From NCBI GenBank assembly GCA_003526845.1, contig DPVM01000005.1, forward strand, positions 149,061 through 213,060: a stretch of 64,000 bases of DNA. The letters are read 5' to 3'. This DNA comes from Oscillospiraceae bacterium (GTDB lineage Bacteria > Bacillota > Clostridia > Oscillospirales > Acutalibacteraceae). Under the pieces are notes generated by a model. The model was not told the DNA's origin and searched no databases. It saw only the letters and a list, made by a program, of their open reading frames with translations. The number at the start of each line of letters is the position of its first letter. Position 1 is the stretch's first letter. Made by a program: the position numbers and the translations under genes. Positions 32,700-41,129 of this stretch are shown here, one piece after another.

Positions 32700-35090
32700 A
32701 TGCCCGAGCAACAAAACAATGTTATTATGGGTCTTAATGAAAACGAGGTCGCCGCAAGAGAAAACGCCGGTCTTGTCAATAAAGCGGAGATTTCAACCGA
32801 TAAATCTGTTAAGGAAATTATTCGCTCAAATACACTCACATATTTCAACCTTATATTTTTCATAATCGCCGTTCTTTTGTGTGTTGTCGGATCGTTCAGG
32901 AATCTCACTTTCCTTCCCGTAGTTATCGGCAACTCGCTTATCGGCATTTTTCAGGAGATTCGAGCAAAGAAAACGCTTGAAAAAATGAGTATTCTCAATT
33001 CTCCTCATGCTGTTGCTATTCGCTCCGGCAGGCAGGTCAAAATTTCCACAGAAGAGCTTGTAAAGGACGATGTTGTTGTTTTCTCGGCAGGTGACCAAAT
33101 CTGTGCCGATGCAGTTGTAATCAGCGGGAATATAAAGGTCAACGAGGCTCTTTTGACCGGTGAGTCCGATGAAATCGAAAAGGTCGGCGGCTCATCGCTT
33201 ATGTCGGGCAGCTTCGTAGTTTCGGGTCAGTGTTGTGCAAGGCTTGTCAATGTCGGCGAGGAGGCATATATTTATAAGCTCACCAAGGAGGCAAAAGAGA
33301 TGGGCTCCGGTGAGCAGTCCGAAATGGTTAAATCAATCAACCAAATCGTTAAATGGATGGGTATTGCAATTATCCCAATCGGACTGATTCTCTTTTATCA
33401 AAGCTATTGGATTAATCACGAAACCTTTAAAACGGGCATTGTTTCAACCGTTGCCGCAATCACAGGTATGATACCCGAGGGGCTTTATATGCTCACAACA
33501 ATTGCGCTTGCGCTCGGCACAATCAGGCTCGCTCAACAAAAAGTTCTTCTTCACGATATGAAAAGCATCGAGGCGCTTGCGCGTGTAGATGTCCTTTGTG
33601 TTGATAAAACGGGTACAATTACCGAGCCTAATATGACAGTTGACAATGTTTATTGTCTCAACAACGGCTTGATTACACCCGAGGAGCTTAAGGGCTTGTT
33701 TGTCGATTACGCTACAGCGGCAGTCGATAACAATGCAACTATGCTGGCAATCAAGGATTACGCCGCGGTTCTCAATACAAACGGTATGTATAATAAGCGC
33801 ACTGCTGTCAGCGTTCAGCCGTTTTCGTCAACAGATAAGTTCAGCACAATCACATTCCGCGACGGCACATTCATTCTCGGCGCACCCGAGTTTGTTATGA
33901 AAGATAATTTTGAGTCCGTCGCAGGCGAAATTACTCCGTTTGCCGAAAAAGGCTATCGCGTTTTGCTCCTTGCCAAAAAGGCCGATTCAGGCATGACAGA
34001 GCCGCTCGGATTCGTTGTCCTTTCAAACCCGATTCGTAAAGGCGCAGTAAAAACATTTCAGTATTTTAATGAGCAAAATGTCGCCATTAAGGTTATCTCG
34101 GGCGACAGCCCAAAAACCGTTTCCGAGGTCGCAAAGCAAGCAGGCATTGCAAATTCTGATAAATATATCGATGCGTCACTCCTTGATACAGACGAAAAAA
34201 TCAAGCAGGCGGCTGTTCAATACACCGTTTTCGGCAGAGTTACGCCAAAGCAAAAGCAAAAGCTTGTTCAGGCTCTCCAAGAGGCAGGTCACACCGTTGC
34301 CATGACAGGTGACGGCGTAAACGACATTCTCGCAATGAAAGACGCCGATTGCAGTGTTGCAATGGCTTCGGGCAGTGAAGCAGCTTCACAGGCGGCGCAG
34401 GTTGTTTTGATGGATTCCGACTTTTCAAAAATGCCCGATGTAGTTTTCGAGGGCAGAAGAGTTGTAAACAACATTCAGCGTTCGTCAAGCCTTTTCCTTG
34501 TTAAAAATATTTTTTCACTTTTGCTGTCCGTTTTCTCGGCTGTGTTTCTTATCACATATCCGCTCGAGCCGTCGCAGATTTCACTTATCGGTATGTTTAC
34601 AATCGGTATTCCCGGATTTTTGCTTGCACTTGAACCTAACAAAAACCGTATTCAGGGCCATTTCCTCAAAAATGTATTGCTTAAGGCTCTGCCGGCAGGA
34701 CTTGCGGATGTTCTCGCAGTCGGTGCGCTTGTTGTTTGCGGCAATGTCTTTTCTCTTCCCAAGGAGGATATAGCAACCGCCTCCACAATGCTTTTGTGCG
34801 TCATCGGATTTATGATTCTTATTAATATCAGTAAGCCGTTCACCCCGATTAAATACGGTATTTTGGCGCTCAATGTCACAGGTCTTGTCCTTTGCGGCAT
34901 TTTCCTCAAAAGTCTTTTCGCACTCACAAGCATGAAATCCGAAATTTCAATTTTGCTTATGGTCGTTTTCTCGTTTGCAGGTGAGTCAATATACAGAAAT
35001 TTAAGCAAACTTATCGAGCTGCTCAATTCCAAGCTTGACGAGTATAAGAAAAACCGTGCCGAAAAGAAGGCGCAAAAATCAAAAAATTAA
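32700..35090 (+). CDS. P-type cation-transporting ATPase (CtpE-like)
   Basis: 796 residues. It has the actuator motif LLTGESDE, phosphorylation site CVDKTGTIT near residue 301, VISGDSPKTV, and TGDGVNDILAMKDADCSVAMASG, so it is an active-type P-ATPase. It lacks heavy-metal CxxC or CPC motifs. The transmembrane 4 motif is MIPEGLYMLTT instead of the PEGLPxxVT of Ca/Mg pumps, which places it with the CtpE-like family, in mycobacteria linked to calcium uptake. The ion is inferred. A charged, Lys/Glu-rich tail ends the protein. It stands alone with its own promoter. Confidence 0.88.
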   Translation: MPEQQNNVIMGLNENEVAARENAGLVNKAEISTDKSVKEIIRSNTLTYFNLIFFIIAVLLCVVGSFRNLTFLPVVIGNSLIGIFQEIRAKKTLEKMSILNSPHAVAIRSGRQVKISTEELVKDDVVVFSAGDQICADAVVISGNIKVNEALLTGESDEIEKVGGSSLMSGSFVVSGQCCARLVNVGEEAYIYKLTKEAKEMGSGEQSEMVKSINQIVKWMGIAIIPIGLILFYQSYWINHETFKTGIVSTVAAITGMIPEGLYMLTTIALALGTIRLAQQKVLLHDMKSIEALARVDVLCVDKTGTITEPNMTVDNVYCLNNGLITPEELKGLFVDYATAAVDNNATMLAIKDYAAVLNTNGMYNKRTAVSVQPFSSTDKFSTITFRDGTFILGAPEFVMKDNFESVAGEITPFAEKGYRVLLLAKKADSGMTEPLGFVVLSNPIRKGAVKTFQYFNEQNVAIKVISGDSPKTVSEVAKQAGIANSDKYIDASLLDTDEKIKQAAVQYTVFGRVTPKQKQKLVQALQEAGHTVAMTGDGVNDILAMKDADCSVAMASGSEAASQAAQVVLMDSDFSKMPDVVFEGRRVVNNIQRSSSLFLVKNIFSLLLSVFSAVFLITYPLEPSQISLIGMFTIGIPGFLLALEPNKNRIQGHFLKNVLLKALPAGLADVLAVGALVVCGNVFSLPKEDIATASTMLLCVIGFMILINISKPFTPIKYGILALNVTGLVLCGIFLKSLFALTSMKSEISILLMVVFSFAGESIYRNLSKLIELLNSKLDEYKKNRAEKKAQKSKN

Positions 35091-35130
35091 AATTCAGACT
35101 GTCGATAAAGCGGCTAAACCGCGCCGATAA

Positions 35131-35167
35131 AAAAATACCGTGTACCTTTTAGGTACACGGTATTTTT
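35131..35167. terminator. Bidirectional terminator after the P-type ATPase gene
   Basis: Perfect AAAAATACCGTGTACC/GGTACACGGTATTTTT, 5-base loop. Shared with the convergent GtrA gene. Confidence 0.95.
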
Positions 35168-35180
35168 GCTGTGTTGTGCA

Positions 35181-35687
35181 TTATTTTTCTTTTTTAACAG
35201 CCGTGTTTTCCTGATTTTTGAAAACAACAAATTTGTCATACAAAAATTCACTAATCATATTGCAAGCCATCGTGCAACCGAGAACTATGTAGTTGATTCC
35301 GGCTAAGTTTGAATATGTTGAGGTGAAATGGTTGCCAATCAATGTTGAAATCGGTGTGAATACAAGATAAAATGCAAAAACCTTAAGCATTGCTATCGGT
35401 ACATTTGCTGCCGATTTAAAAGTGAACTTTCTGTTGAATGTGAAATTCCACAGCACCGACAAAATAAGTGCAATCAAATACATCGGTCCGTATTCGTTTT
35501 TCATTATTTTTGCGAATGTTTCGTTGTTTGCCATCAAATTTTGAAAGAAATCAAGTTTGATTATAACTTCGTTCATTAATGTGAATGCAACAACCTGGAT
35601 AATTCCTGCCGATGCCGAAAACAGCGCAAACTTTATAAATTGCCATACGCCGCCTTTGGATTTCTTTTTGCCGTTAGTATCACTCAT
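35181..35687 (-). CDS. GtrA-family membrane protein
   Basis: 168 residues, four predicted membrane helices, with the GtrA-type NFTFNRKFTFKSAANVP segment and a KFVVFKN end. Third GtrA domain in the window, more diverged from the pair at 11726-13577. Monocistronic, with its own promoter. It probably handles a polyprenyl-linked sugar in cell-envelope synthesis, but no glycosyltransferase partner is nearby. Confidence 0.85.
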   Translation of the reverse strand: MSDTNGKKKSKGGVWQFIKFALFSASAGIIQVVAFTLMNEVIIKLDFFQNLMANNETFAKIMKNEYGPMYLIALILSVLWNFTFNRKFTFKSAANVPIAMLKVFAFYLVFTPISTLIGNHFTSTYSNLAGINYIVLGCTMACNMISEFLYDKFVVFKNQENTAVKKEK

Positions 35688-35718
35688 TTATCAGCGCTCC
35701 TTTTTTCAATATGAATTT

Positions 35719-35747
35719 ATTGTATCATACGGCTGAATACAATTCAA
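35719..35747 (-). promoter_or_regulatory. Promoter of the GtrA gene at 35181
   Basis: Minus strand TTGAAT, 17-base spacer, TACAAT. Confidence 0.55.
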
Positions 35748-35752
35748 TGATT

Positions 35753-35830
35753 TTATTTATATTGTGAAAGCCATCCCTTGTGCGCCTCAATTAAATCGTC
35801 GCAAAGCGATATTATGTCGTCAGCCGAAAG
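35753..35830 (-). pseudogene. 3' remnant of a gene, 5' part deleted
   Basis: Minus-strand open stretch ending LSADDIISLCDDLIEAHK-GWLSQYK and a stop. The sequence reads as a natural protein C-terminus, but there is no start, and an in-frame stop lies near 35859. It abuts the plus-strand remnant at 35831. Parent family not recognised. Confidence 0.5.
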
Positions 35831-36007
35831 CTCAGCTTGCTCGTTTCGCCGCTTGTGTCATTGGGACACGGCAAAATTTTGCAATTTGACAACAAGACAG
35901 AAAGCTTTTCCGACGGCTTGGCGTTTATCCTCTGCGACAATGTTTGGGGCACAAACATTCCGCTCCGCTACGGCGACAACGCTTATTTTGCGTTTGAAAT
36001 AAAATAA
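35831..36007 (+). pseudogene. 3' remnant of a large glycosidase-like gene, 5' part deleted
   Basis: Plus-strand stretch of 58 codons reading SLLVSPLVSLGHGK..., then SDGLAFILCDNVWGTNIPL and RYGDNAYFAFEIK, ending in a stop. There is no start codon or RBS. The NVWGTNxPxxYGxxAxFxF end resembles the C-terminus of GH38-like/DUF5054 proteins, from memory. Together with the opposing remnant it looks like a deletion joining two divergent genes. Confidence 0.5.
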
Positions 36008-36016
36008 CCGAATCTA

Positions 36017-36045
36017 TTGACTCGGTAGGTAACAGATGGTATTAT
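36017..36045 (+). promoter_or_regulatory. Promoter of the MoeB/ThiF-like gene
   Basis: TTGACT, 17-base spacer, TATTAT, 38 bases before the start. Confidence 0.65.
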
Positions 36046-36083
36046 TCAAATATAATTTTGTGTATTCGGTGGAGGTAATTTGA

Positions 36084-36845
36084 ATGCTAACTGATGATCA
36101 GCGCGAACGGTATGCGCGCCACTTGGCTTTGGACGAAGTAGGGGAGTCGGGGCAGGAAAAACTGCTTTCTTCAAAGGTGCTTGTTATCGGCACGGGCGGT
36201 TTAGGCTCTGCCGCGTCATATTATCTTTGTGCCGCAGGTGTCGGTACTCTCGGTATTGTTGATAATGATGTTGTTGATTTGACAAATCTTCAGCGACAAA
36301 TTCTCCATTCAACGCCCGACCTCGGCAGGGAAAAGGTCGTTTCCGCAAAAGAAAAACTCAATCGCCTCAATCCGGATGTAAATGTGATTGCATACAAAAT
36401 GTTTGTCGACGAGTCTAATATCGACGATTTGATTAAAGACTATGATTTTATAGTCGAGGCAACAGACAATTTTAATGCCAAGTTTCTTATTAATGATGCT
36501 TGCGTAAGAGGCAAAAAACCGTATTGCCACGGTGGAATACTCCGCTTTAGGGGTCAGCTTATGACATATGTTCCAGGTGCGTCGCCATGCTATCGCTGCA
36601 TGTTTCGCGAAGCACCGCCGAAGGGTACTGTTCCAACCGGCAGACAAGCAGGCATTATCGGTGCCATGAGCGGCGTTATCGGCACTCTTCAAGCAACCGA
36701 GGCAATCAAATATCTTCTCGGCATCGGTGATTTACTCACCGGCAGGCTTTTGACTTACGATGCGCTGACAATGCGTTTTCACATCGTTAATTTGCCCGAC
36801 AACAGAAAAAACTGTCCCGTTTGCAGTAAATACCTTTATGAATAA
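36084..36845 (+). CDS. HesA/MoeB/ThiF-family adenylyltransferase
   Basis: 253-residue E1-like enzyme that adenylates the C-terminal Gly-Gly of a sulfur-carrier protein (ThiS, MoaD or a cysteine-synthesis carrier). Visible are RYARHLALDEVG, ATP-loop VIGTGGLGS, DLTNLQRQILH, EATDNF, the zinc pairs CYRC and CPVC, and TGRQAGIIGAMSGVIG. No rhodanese domain follows. No thi, moa or carrier gene lies next to it, so the pathway is open. RBS GGAGG. Confidence 0.9.
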   Translation: MLTDDQRERYARHLALDEVGESGQEKLLSSKVLVIGTGGLGSAASYYLCAAGVGTLGIVDNDVVDLTNLQRQILHSTPDLGREKVVSAKEKLNRLNPDVNVIAYKMFVDESNIDDLIKDYDFIVEATDNFNAKFLINDACVRGKKPYCHGGILRFRGQLMTYVPGASPCYRCMFREAPPKGTVPTGRQAGIIGAMSGVIGTLQATEAIKYLLGIGDLLTGRLLTYDALTMRFHIVNLPDNRKNCPVCSKYLYE

Positions 36846-36859
36846 AATCAAAATGACAA

Positions 36860-36899
36860 AAAACAGCGATTAATGCATTTTCACATTAATCGCTGTTTT
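36860..36899. terminator. Bidirectional terminator
   Basis: Perfect AAAACAGCGATTAATG/CATTAATCGCTGTTTT with an 8-base loop, between convergent genes. Confidence 0.93.
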
Positions 36900-36908
36900 G
36901 CTTTTATA

Positions 36909-37658
36909 TTAAATATTCGGACAATTATATCTCGTCTTGCCGAAACTTGATTTGCCGTATTCAATCGCTTTGTTCGGGCATCGGCATATGCACGCCATGC
37001 AGTGTGTGCAATTGTTACCCCATTTCGGTTTGCCGCTTTCAAGTTCAATGTTGTTCAGCGGACAAAGTGCAACGCAGGCGCCGCATCCGGTGCAGCTTTC
37101 CGTTGTATAAAATTTTTTCGCCTTTACCGTGAATTTGAAAAACACATCGTTTACAATCGAGCTTTTTGCTTTGTCCTCTATATTTGCTTTGTGCACTCTG
37201 AATTTTGAGCCGTCTTTGATTGTTTGAATTGCCGCGTTTATTACCGGCTGTGCTTTTTCAATGATTTGCCTTGCCTCGTTTTCATCGGGCGCGTCGAAAA
37301 GTGCAATATAGTTTTCGGGCATTACTATTTCTTTAACTCCCATATATTCAAAGCCAACATTTTCGCAAAGCTTTTTTAAATATTTTTCGGCGTTTCCGAT
37401 TTCACCGCCGCAGTTCATCACAAAATATGCCTTTTTGCATCCGCTGAATTTTATCTTTTCTATCCAATCCGAAACAACTCTCGGTATTCTCCAGCCGTAA
37501 GTCGGCAGTGAAAATATCAATTCGTCTTTGCTGTTTATTTGAGAAAAATCATTTGTTTTGATTTTTTTGTTTATAGATACAATATCCATTTCAAGTGCTT
37601 TTGCAATTTTTTCGGCAATATATTTGCTGTTTCCCGTTCCGGTGAAGTATAATACCAT
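36909..37658 (-). CDS. EFR1-type flavodoxin-ferredoxin fusion protein
   Basis: 249 residues. The N-terminal flavodoxin-like half has the FMN phosphate loop YFTGTGNSKYIA and LPTYGWRIPRVV; the C-terminal part has two 4Fe-4S motifs, CTGCGACVALCP and CTHCMACICRCP. Such proteins serve as one- or two-electron carriers in anaerobes; partners are unknown. Start chosen at MVLYF, with AAGGAG 7 bases upstream; a longer frame reaches 37700 without a ribosome site. Confidence 0.9.
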   Translation of the reverse strand: MVLYFTGTGNSKYIAEKIAKALEMDIVSINKKIKTNDFSQINSKDELIFSLPTYGWRIPRVVSDWIEKIKFSGCKKAYFVMNCGGEIGNAEKYLKKLCENVGFEYMGVKEIVMPENYIALFDAPDENEARQIIEKAQPVINAAIQTIKDGSKFRVHKANIEDKAKSSIVNDVFFKFTVKAKKFYTTESCTGCGACVALCPLNNIELESGKPKWGNNCTHCMACICRCPNKAIEYGKSSFGKTRYNCPNI

Positions 37659-37804
37659 TGTATCGCTCCTTTGCGTCATTCCTTGTGCCGATATTATCAT
37701 ATCGCCTTTCGATTTTCAAGCGACAATGTGTTTTGTTGTGCAATATCAACAAAATATACTGCATATTCTTTTGCGCTGATGACAAAAATAGACAATATAT
37801 GTCC

Positions 37805-37833
37805 TTGAAACTGTTTCGATAGTATTGTATAAT
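37805..37833 (+). promoter_or_regulatory. Promoter of the sortase-like operon
   Basis: TTGAAA, 17-base spacer, TATAAT, 38 bases before the start of the sortase-like gene. Confidence 0.65.
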
Positions 37834-37871
37834 ATAATCTATACTATTTATATTCGGTTAGGACAGATTTT

Positions 37872-38468
37872 ATGGATTCACTGAAATTTAACTTTGTACG
37901 CAGAGCATTTATTGTTCCTGTGCTGTTGTCTGCGGTCGTTATTGCGATTATATGGTTTGCCGCCCCAAAAATAATTGAGTCGTCAAACGCTGTCTCCGTT
38001 GCCGCAGTATCCGATGTCAACATTTCAAAATACAGTCTTAATGAGTATAATAAATTTTCGCAGCTCAAATCCGGCGGATATGTTGCTACAGTTAACTGCA
38101 AAAATCCGGCTGTTTCTTGTCCTGTTCTTTATCTTGACGATATCGAAACCGGCACGGCTTATATGTCAAAGAATTCAACCGAGCCGTGGAATAACGGCAC
38201 AGTTGCTTTTGTCGGTGACAATTTTGATTCGGAGTTTAAATCGCTCCATTCCGCAAAAGTCGGTGATGAGATTTATGTCAATTTCTACAAACACGGCACA
38301 TATACATACAAAGTCACAAAAATCACGGCAAACAATAAACTCTCGGATTTAAAACTGTACGAAAAGCAAAAAAATAAGCTTATTCTCTGCTTGCCATATA
38401 CCGATTTTGAAAGTTCGGACAACTCTTTGATTTATACATTTTTTATTGCAGAATCGGAGGTGGCATGA
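37872..38468 (+). CDS. Degenerate sortase-fold membrane-anchored protein
   Basis: 198 residues with an N-terminal membrane anchor (about 11-30). The rest follows the class D/E sortase layout: WNNGTVAFVGDNFDSEF, AKVGDEIYVNFYKHGTYTYK, then LILCLPYTDF. At the catalytic His position (family GHN/GHR) there is Asp116 (VGDN); Cys173 is kept; no Arg follows it, so the catalytic Arg is also missing. It is therefore probably not a working transpeptidase, or uses altered chemistry. It overlaps the next gene by one base (TGATG). No LPXTG substrate gene was seen in the window. Confidence 0.65.
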   Translation: MDSLKFNFVRRAFIVPVLLSAVVIAIIWFAAPKIIESSNAVSVAAVSDVNISKYSLNEYNKFSQLKSGGYVATVNCKNPAVSCPVLYLDDIETGTAYMSKNSTEPWNNGTVAFVGDNFDSEFKSLHSAKVGDEIYVNFYKHGTYTYKVTKITANNKLSDLKLYEKQKNKLILCLPYTDFESSDNSLIYTFFIAESEVA

Positions 38469-39427
38469 TGAATAAAAACACTAAATACAAATTGTTTAAA
38501 CTATTAAATGCCCTTCTTGCAATGCTCCTTGCGGCGTCGGTAGTATGTGTTGTTGTTGCCTCAACGATGACAGGTGTTCTTAAATCACAGGGATTTTTGG
38601 AGAAAAAACTCCAAACATATTCTGCCCAAACAGCGCAACAGCTCACCGACGAGTTTGTTAAATTGAGCGACAAAACCGGTTTTTCGCAGGATGCATATAA
38701 AAATGCGTTCACAGAAAATGATACACAGCTTATTTTTAAAACCGTTGCCGGCAATTTTCAACTTTTTTACAGCACTGAGTTTTCGGACGATTCCGATTTG
38801 TATAATTGCATTAAAACCCGCCTCACAAATTATTGTGAGGATAACGGGCTCAATTATACCGACCGCGAAATTTCAAACAATGCCGCGCTTTGCGTTGATA
38901 CCGTCAACCAAATTATGGGCGGCTCGTCAACGAAGATTCGCGTTTTCGGCATAGTTAAAAGCAATATTATGATATATGCCGTTGTCGCTCCGATTATTCT
39001 TGCCATTGCTTGCATCGTCGCACTCGACTTGCTCAATTACGGCAGGCACAGAAAATATAATTATATCGGACTCGGCTTTTCAACAGCAGGTTTTGTTCTT
39101 GCCTCATCCGGTGTGTTTATTCGCCTGCAAAATTATTCCTCGCAGTATTCGTTTTGCGACAACAAAATTTACAGCGCCGCCGTTTCGGATTGCTTTTCGT
39201 TTTTTGTTAACATTTGCATTGCTTTAGGCGTTGCGTTTGCGGTTGTCGGCGTTGTTATATTGGCGGCAAATCTTGCATACTATACTAAAAAGGAGCGTCG
39301 AATCAAGGCGGTGCACGAAGAAAATTCGCAGTTGCGAAGCGAGTATATGGAGCAAATCAGCAATAAACCGAAGGATAATTCAAGTAACGGTTCCGACAAA
39401 GGGAAATTAACACTCAGTAATAAATAA
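38468..39427 (+). CDS. Hypothetical multi-pass membrane protein, partner of the sortase-like protein
   Basis: About 319 residues, family not recognised. One helix at the N-terminus (about 14-34), an extracytoplasmic segment of about 120 residues, then three further helices near 165-190, 200-220 and 235-270, and a charged C-terminal tail (KKERRIKAVHEENSQLRSEY) likely coiled and cytoplasmic. Two adjacent ATGs occur at 38465 and 38468; the second has the better distance (7 bases) to GGAGG. Cotranscribed and translationally coupled with the sortase-like gene. Confidence 0.75.
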   Translation: MNKNTKYKLFKLLNALLAMLLAASVVCVVVASTMTGVLKSQGFLEKKLQTYSAQTAQQLTDEFVKLSDKTGFSQDAYKNAFTENDTQLIFKTVAGNFQLFYSTEFSDDSDLYNCIKTRLTNYCEDNGLNYTDREISNNAALCVDTVNQIMGGSSTKIRVFGIVKSNIMIYAVVAPIILAIACIVALDLLNYGRHRKYNYIGLGFSTAGFVLASSGVFIRLQNYSSQYSFCDNKIYSAAVSDCFSFFVNICIALGVAFAVVGVVILAANLAYYTKKERRIKAVHEENSQLRSEYMEQISNKPKDNSSNGSDKGKLTLSNK

Positions 39428-39432
39428 TTAAC

Positions 39433-39471
39433 AAAAAACACGACAGAGTTTTAAACTCTGCCGTGTTTTTT
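39433..39471. terminator. Bidirectional terminator
   Basis: AAAAACACG-A-CAGAGTTT / AAACTCTG-C-CGTGTTTTT with a symmetrical A/C mismatch. Confidence 0.88.
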
Positions 39472-40237
39472 ATGTATCAAATTTACATGTGTATGTAAAC
39501 AAAATTTCATCGTTCGGCTTAACCTTTTTCTCTCCGCAGGTTATGTTCGGGTACGTGCCGTTTACTTTGTAAAGCCAGCCGCTTTCTTTACCGCAGTCTT
39601 TTTCGTCAATATTGTTTATTCCCGCAATATAAACGCCGTACTCTGTGTTTTCCGCTGTTATTTTGATATGCTGTGCTGCACAGCTTCGCTTTAATATGTC
39701 ATATGCCTTGTCGCCGCTTTTGTATGTACAACGGTATCTTCTTAACAAATATCCGTCCGACGGCACATATTTTTCATGCCCGGGTTTTAGATCACCAAGA
39801 TGCTCTAATATGCTTTTACACTCTATCGTGATATAGCAAACTTTCTCGCTTTTCGGCGGAGCGTTTGCTTTTTTTGTTGTGTTTGCTTTCTTTGTGGCTT
39901 TTGCGGCAGTTGTTGATTGCTTGCCGAACTTTTTTGAAGTCTTTGCGGCGGAGCTTGTCGATTTGTTTTGTTTTTTTGTTGTGTCGGTTGTTGCCGTCGA
40001 GCCGTTTTGGCTTGTGCTTTGCGCCGTTGTTGATGTTGAGCCTTTCGCAGTGGTTGATGCCTTGTCTGCCGGGACGCTCTCGGCGACAATCGTGCCGCTT
40101 TTGTCAGATGTTGTTGTGGCGTTTGCAAATGTTGTCAGCTCAACATTTGCATTGTTTCCGACTGAGCATGCCGAAAACAAAAATATAATGCTTATTGTCG
40201 CCAAAAATATGGCTGTTATTTTATTTATTTTTTTCAT
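39470..40237 (-). CDS. DUF4430-domain lipoprotein with Thr/Lys-rich stalk
   Basis: 255 residues. Signal peptide with lipobox FSAC (Cys24), a stalk of about 100 residues made mostly of Thr, Ser, Ala and Lys, then a C-terminal domain (about 130-255) with YDILKRSC and SGWLYKVNGTYPN and LFTYT. This is the DUF4430/transcobalamin-like fold, which binds cobalamin-type or carbohydrate ligands in some proteins and serves as a surface domain in others. Cell-surface location is clear; ligand is unknown. It begins 2 bases after the stop of the HprK-like kinase gene. Confidence 0.82.
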   Translation of the reverse strand: MKKINKITAIFLATISIIFLFSACSVGNNANVELTTFANATTTSDKSGTIVAESVPADKASTTAKGSTSTTAQSTSQNGSTATTDTTKKQNKSTSSAAKTSKKFGKQSTTAAKATKKANTTKKANAPPKSEKVCYITIECKSILEHLGDLKPGHEKYVPSDGYLLRRYRCTYKSGDKAYDILKRSCAAQHIKITAENTEYGVYIAGINNIDEKDCGKESGWLYKVNGTYPNITCGEKKVKPNDEILFTYTCKFDT

Positions 40238-40239
40238 TT

Positions 40240-40965
40240 TTATAACTCGCTTATATCCTTTTTCATTGCGTTGTATGATGTGTCAACCGCTTCGTCTGAT
40301 ATGTCGCATCCAAGCTCGTAAAGCGGTACAAGCTCAAAAATGTCTTCAATAACATCAAAAAGCTTTTCCATATCTTTTGCGCCGAGCCTGCGCACCGTTT
40401 GGCTGAAAATATTGTAAACTGCTTTTTTTGTGTCAGCCTTTTTGATAAAGTTTGTTTTGCTTCTTTCCAAAAAGCAAATCCCGCCGAGAGGAACAACTTC
40501 CGGCGTCGAATAATCGTATTTTCCGCTCCACGGAGTGCCGCAGGCGTAAATTTTGCCGTCGATTTTCCTTATACACGGCTTGTCGTCATTTAAAATATGC
40601 GCCCTGTCGCCGAATCGCTTGAGCCACAGTTGAGTGTGCGTTGATTTTCCCGTTCCGCTGTCTGCCGAAAAGGCGTATGCAACGCCGTCAACAACTATGC
40701 ACGATGAGTGCAAAAGTATTCCGTCAAATTTCAACACGCTTGTGTAAAAATCCGAACCGGTGAGCATATATTTCCAATCGTCTTGGTTAAGCTCGGGATG
40801 CTCGCGCATAGCTTCCTCGACGCGCTTATCGTCAACATTAATGCGAATATCGGCGTGCTGTCCTTCGCTTTGGTCAGCGGCAAGGTAGGGGACAGCCTGC
40901 TTGTCTGTCCTTCCGCCGTGGGGCGCCATTTCAACCTTTAATCCCGCAATGTCATAAATCGGCAT
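40240..40965 (-). CDS. HprK/PEP-carboxykinase-like P-loop kinase
   Basis: 241 residues. Walker A is SADSGTGKST (100-109), followed by a basic segment and ILNDDKPCIRK, the Walker B-like acid pair of the HPr-kinase/PEPCK fold, and CGTPWSGKYD. It lacks the HPr kinase N-terminal domain and the HPrK/P signature. Related proteins in Firmicutes are usually annotated as HprK-like or PEPCK-like; the phosphoryl acceptor is unknown. It has its own promoter and is cotranscribed with the DUF4430 lipoprotein. Confidence 0.78.
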   Translation of the reverse strand: MPIYDIAGLKVEMAPHGGRTDKQAVPYLAADQSEGQHADIRINVDDKRVEEAMREHPELNQDDWKYMLTGSDFYTSVLKFDGILLHSSCIVVDGVAYAFSADSGTGKSTHTQLWLKRFGDRAHILNDDKPCIRKIDGKIYACGTPWSGKYDYSTPEVVPLGGICFLERSKTNFIKKADTKKAVYNIFSQTVRRLGAKDMEKLFDVIEDIFELVPLYELGCDISDEAVDTSYNAMKKDISEL

Positions 40966-40996
40966 ATAATACCTTCCTTAATATGATTTTGAGTTT

Positions 40997-41025
40997 AGTA
41001 TAAAATAAATTTTAAATTAAGTCAA
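40997..41025 (-). promoter_or_regulatory. Promoter of the HprK-like/DUF4430 operon
   Basis: Minus strand TTGACT, 17-base spacer, TATACT, 31 bases before the start. Confidence 0.65.
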
Positions 41026-41032
41026 TAAAACA

Positions 41033-41061
41033 TTGATTTTTCGTTTCAATGTGTGTAAAAT
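41033..41061 (+). promoter_or_regulatory. Promoter of pyk
   Basis: TTGATT, 17-base spacer, TAAAAT; back to back with the minus-strand promoter at 40997. Confidence 0.5.
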
Positions 41062-41129
41062 AAGAAACTGATTAAATATATTTACTATGAAAAAGTCTTA
41101 ATTTATTATTGCGGTAAAGGATAAAGAAA

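Noticed and set aside
35778..36002. 74-codon plus-strand frame across the remnant region
   Set aside because: Another frame (35831-36007) reads as a natural protein tail there; this one has no ribosome site and an Ala/Ser/Arg-rich shadow composition.
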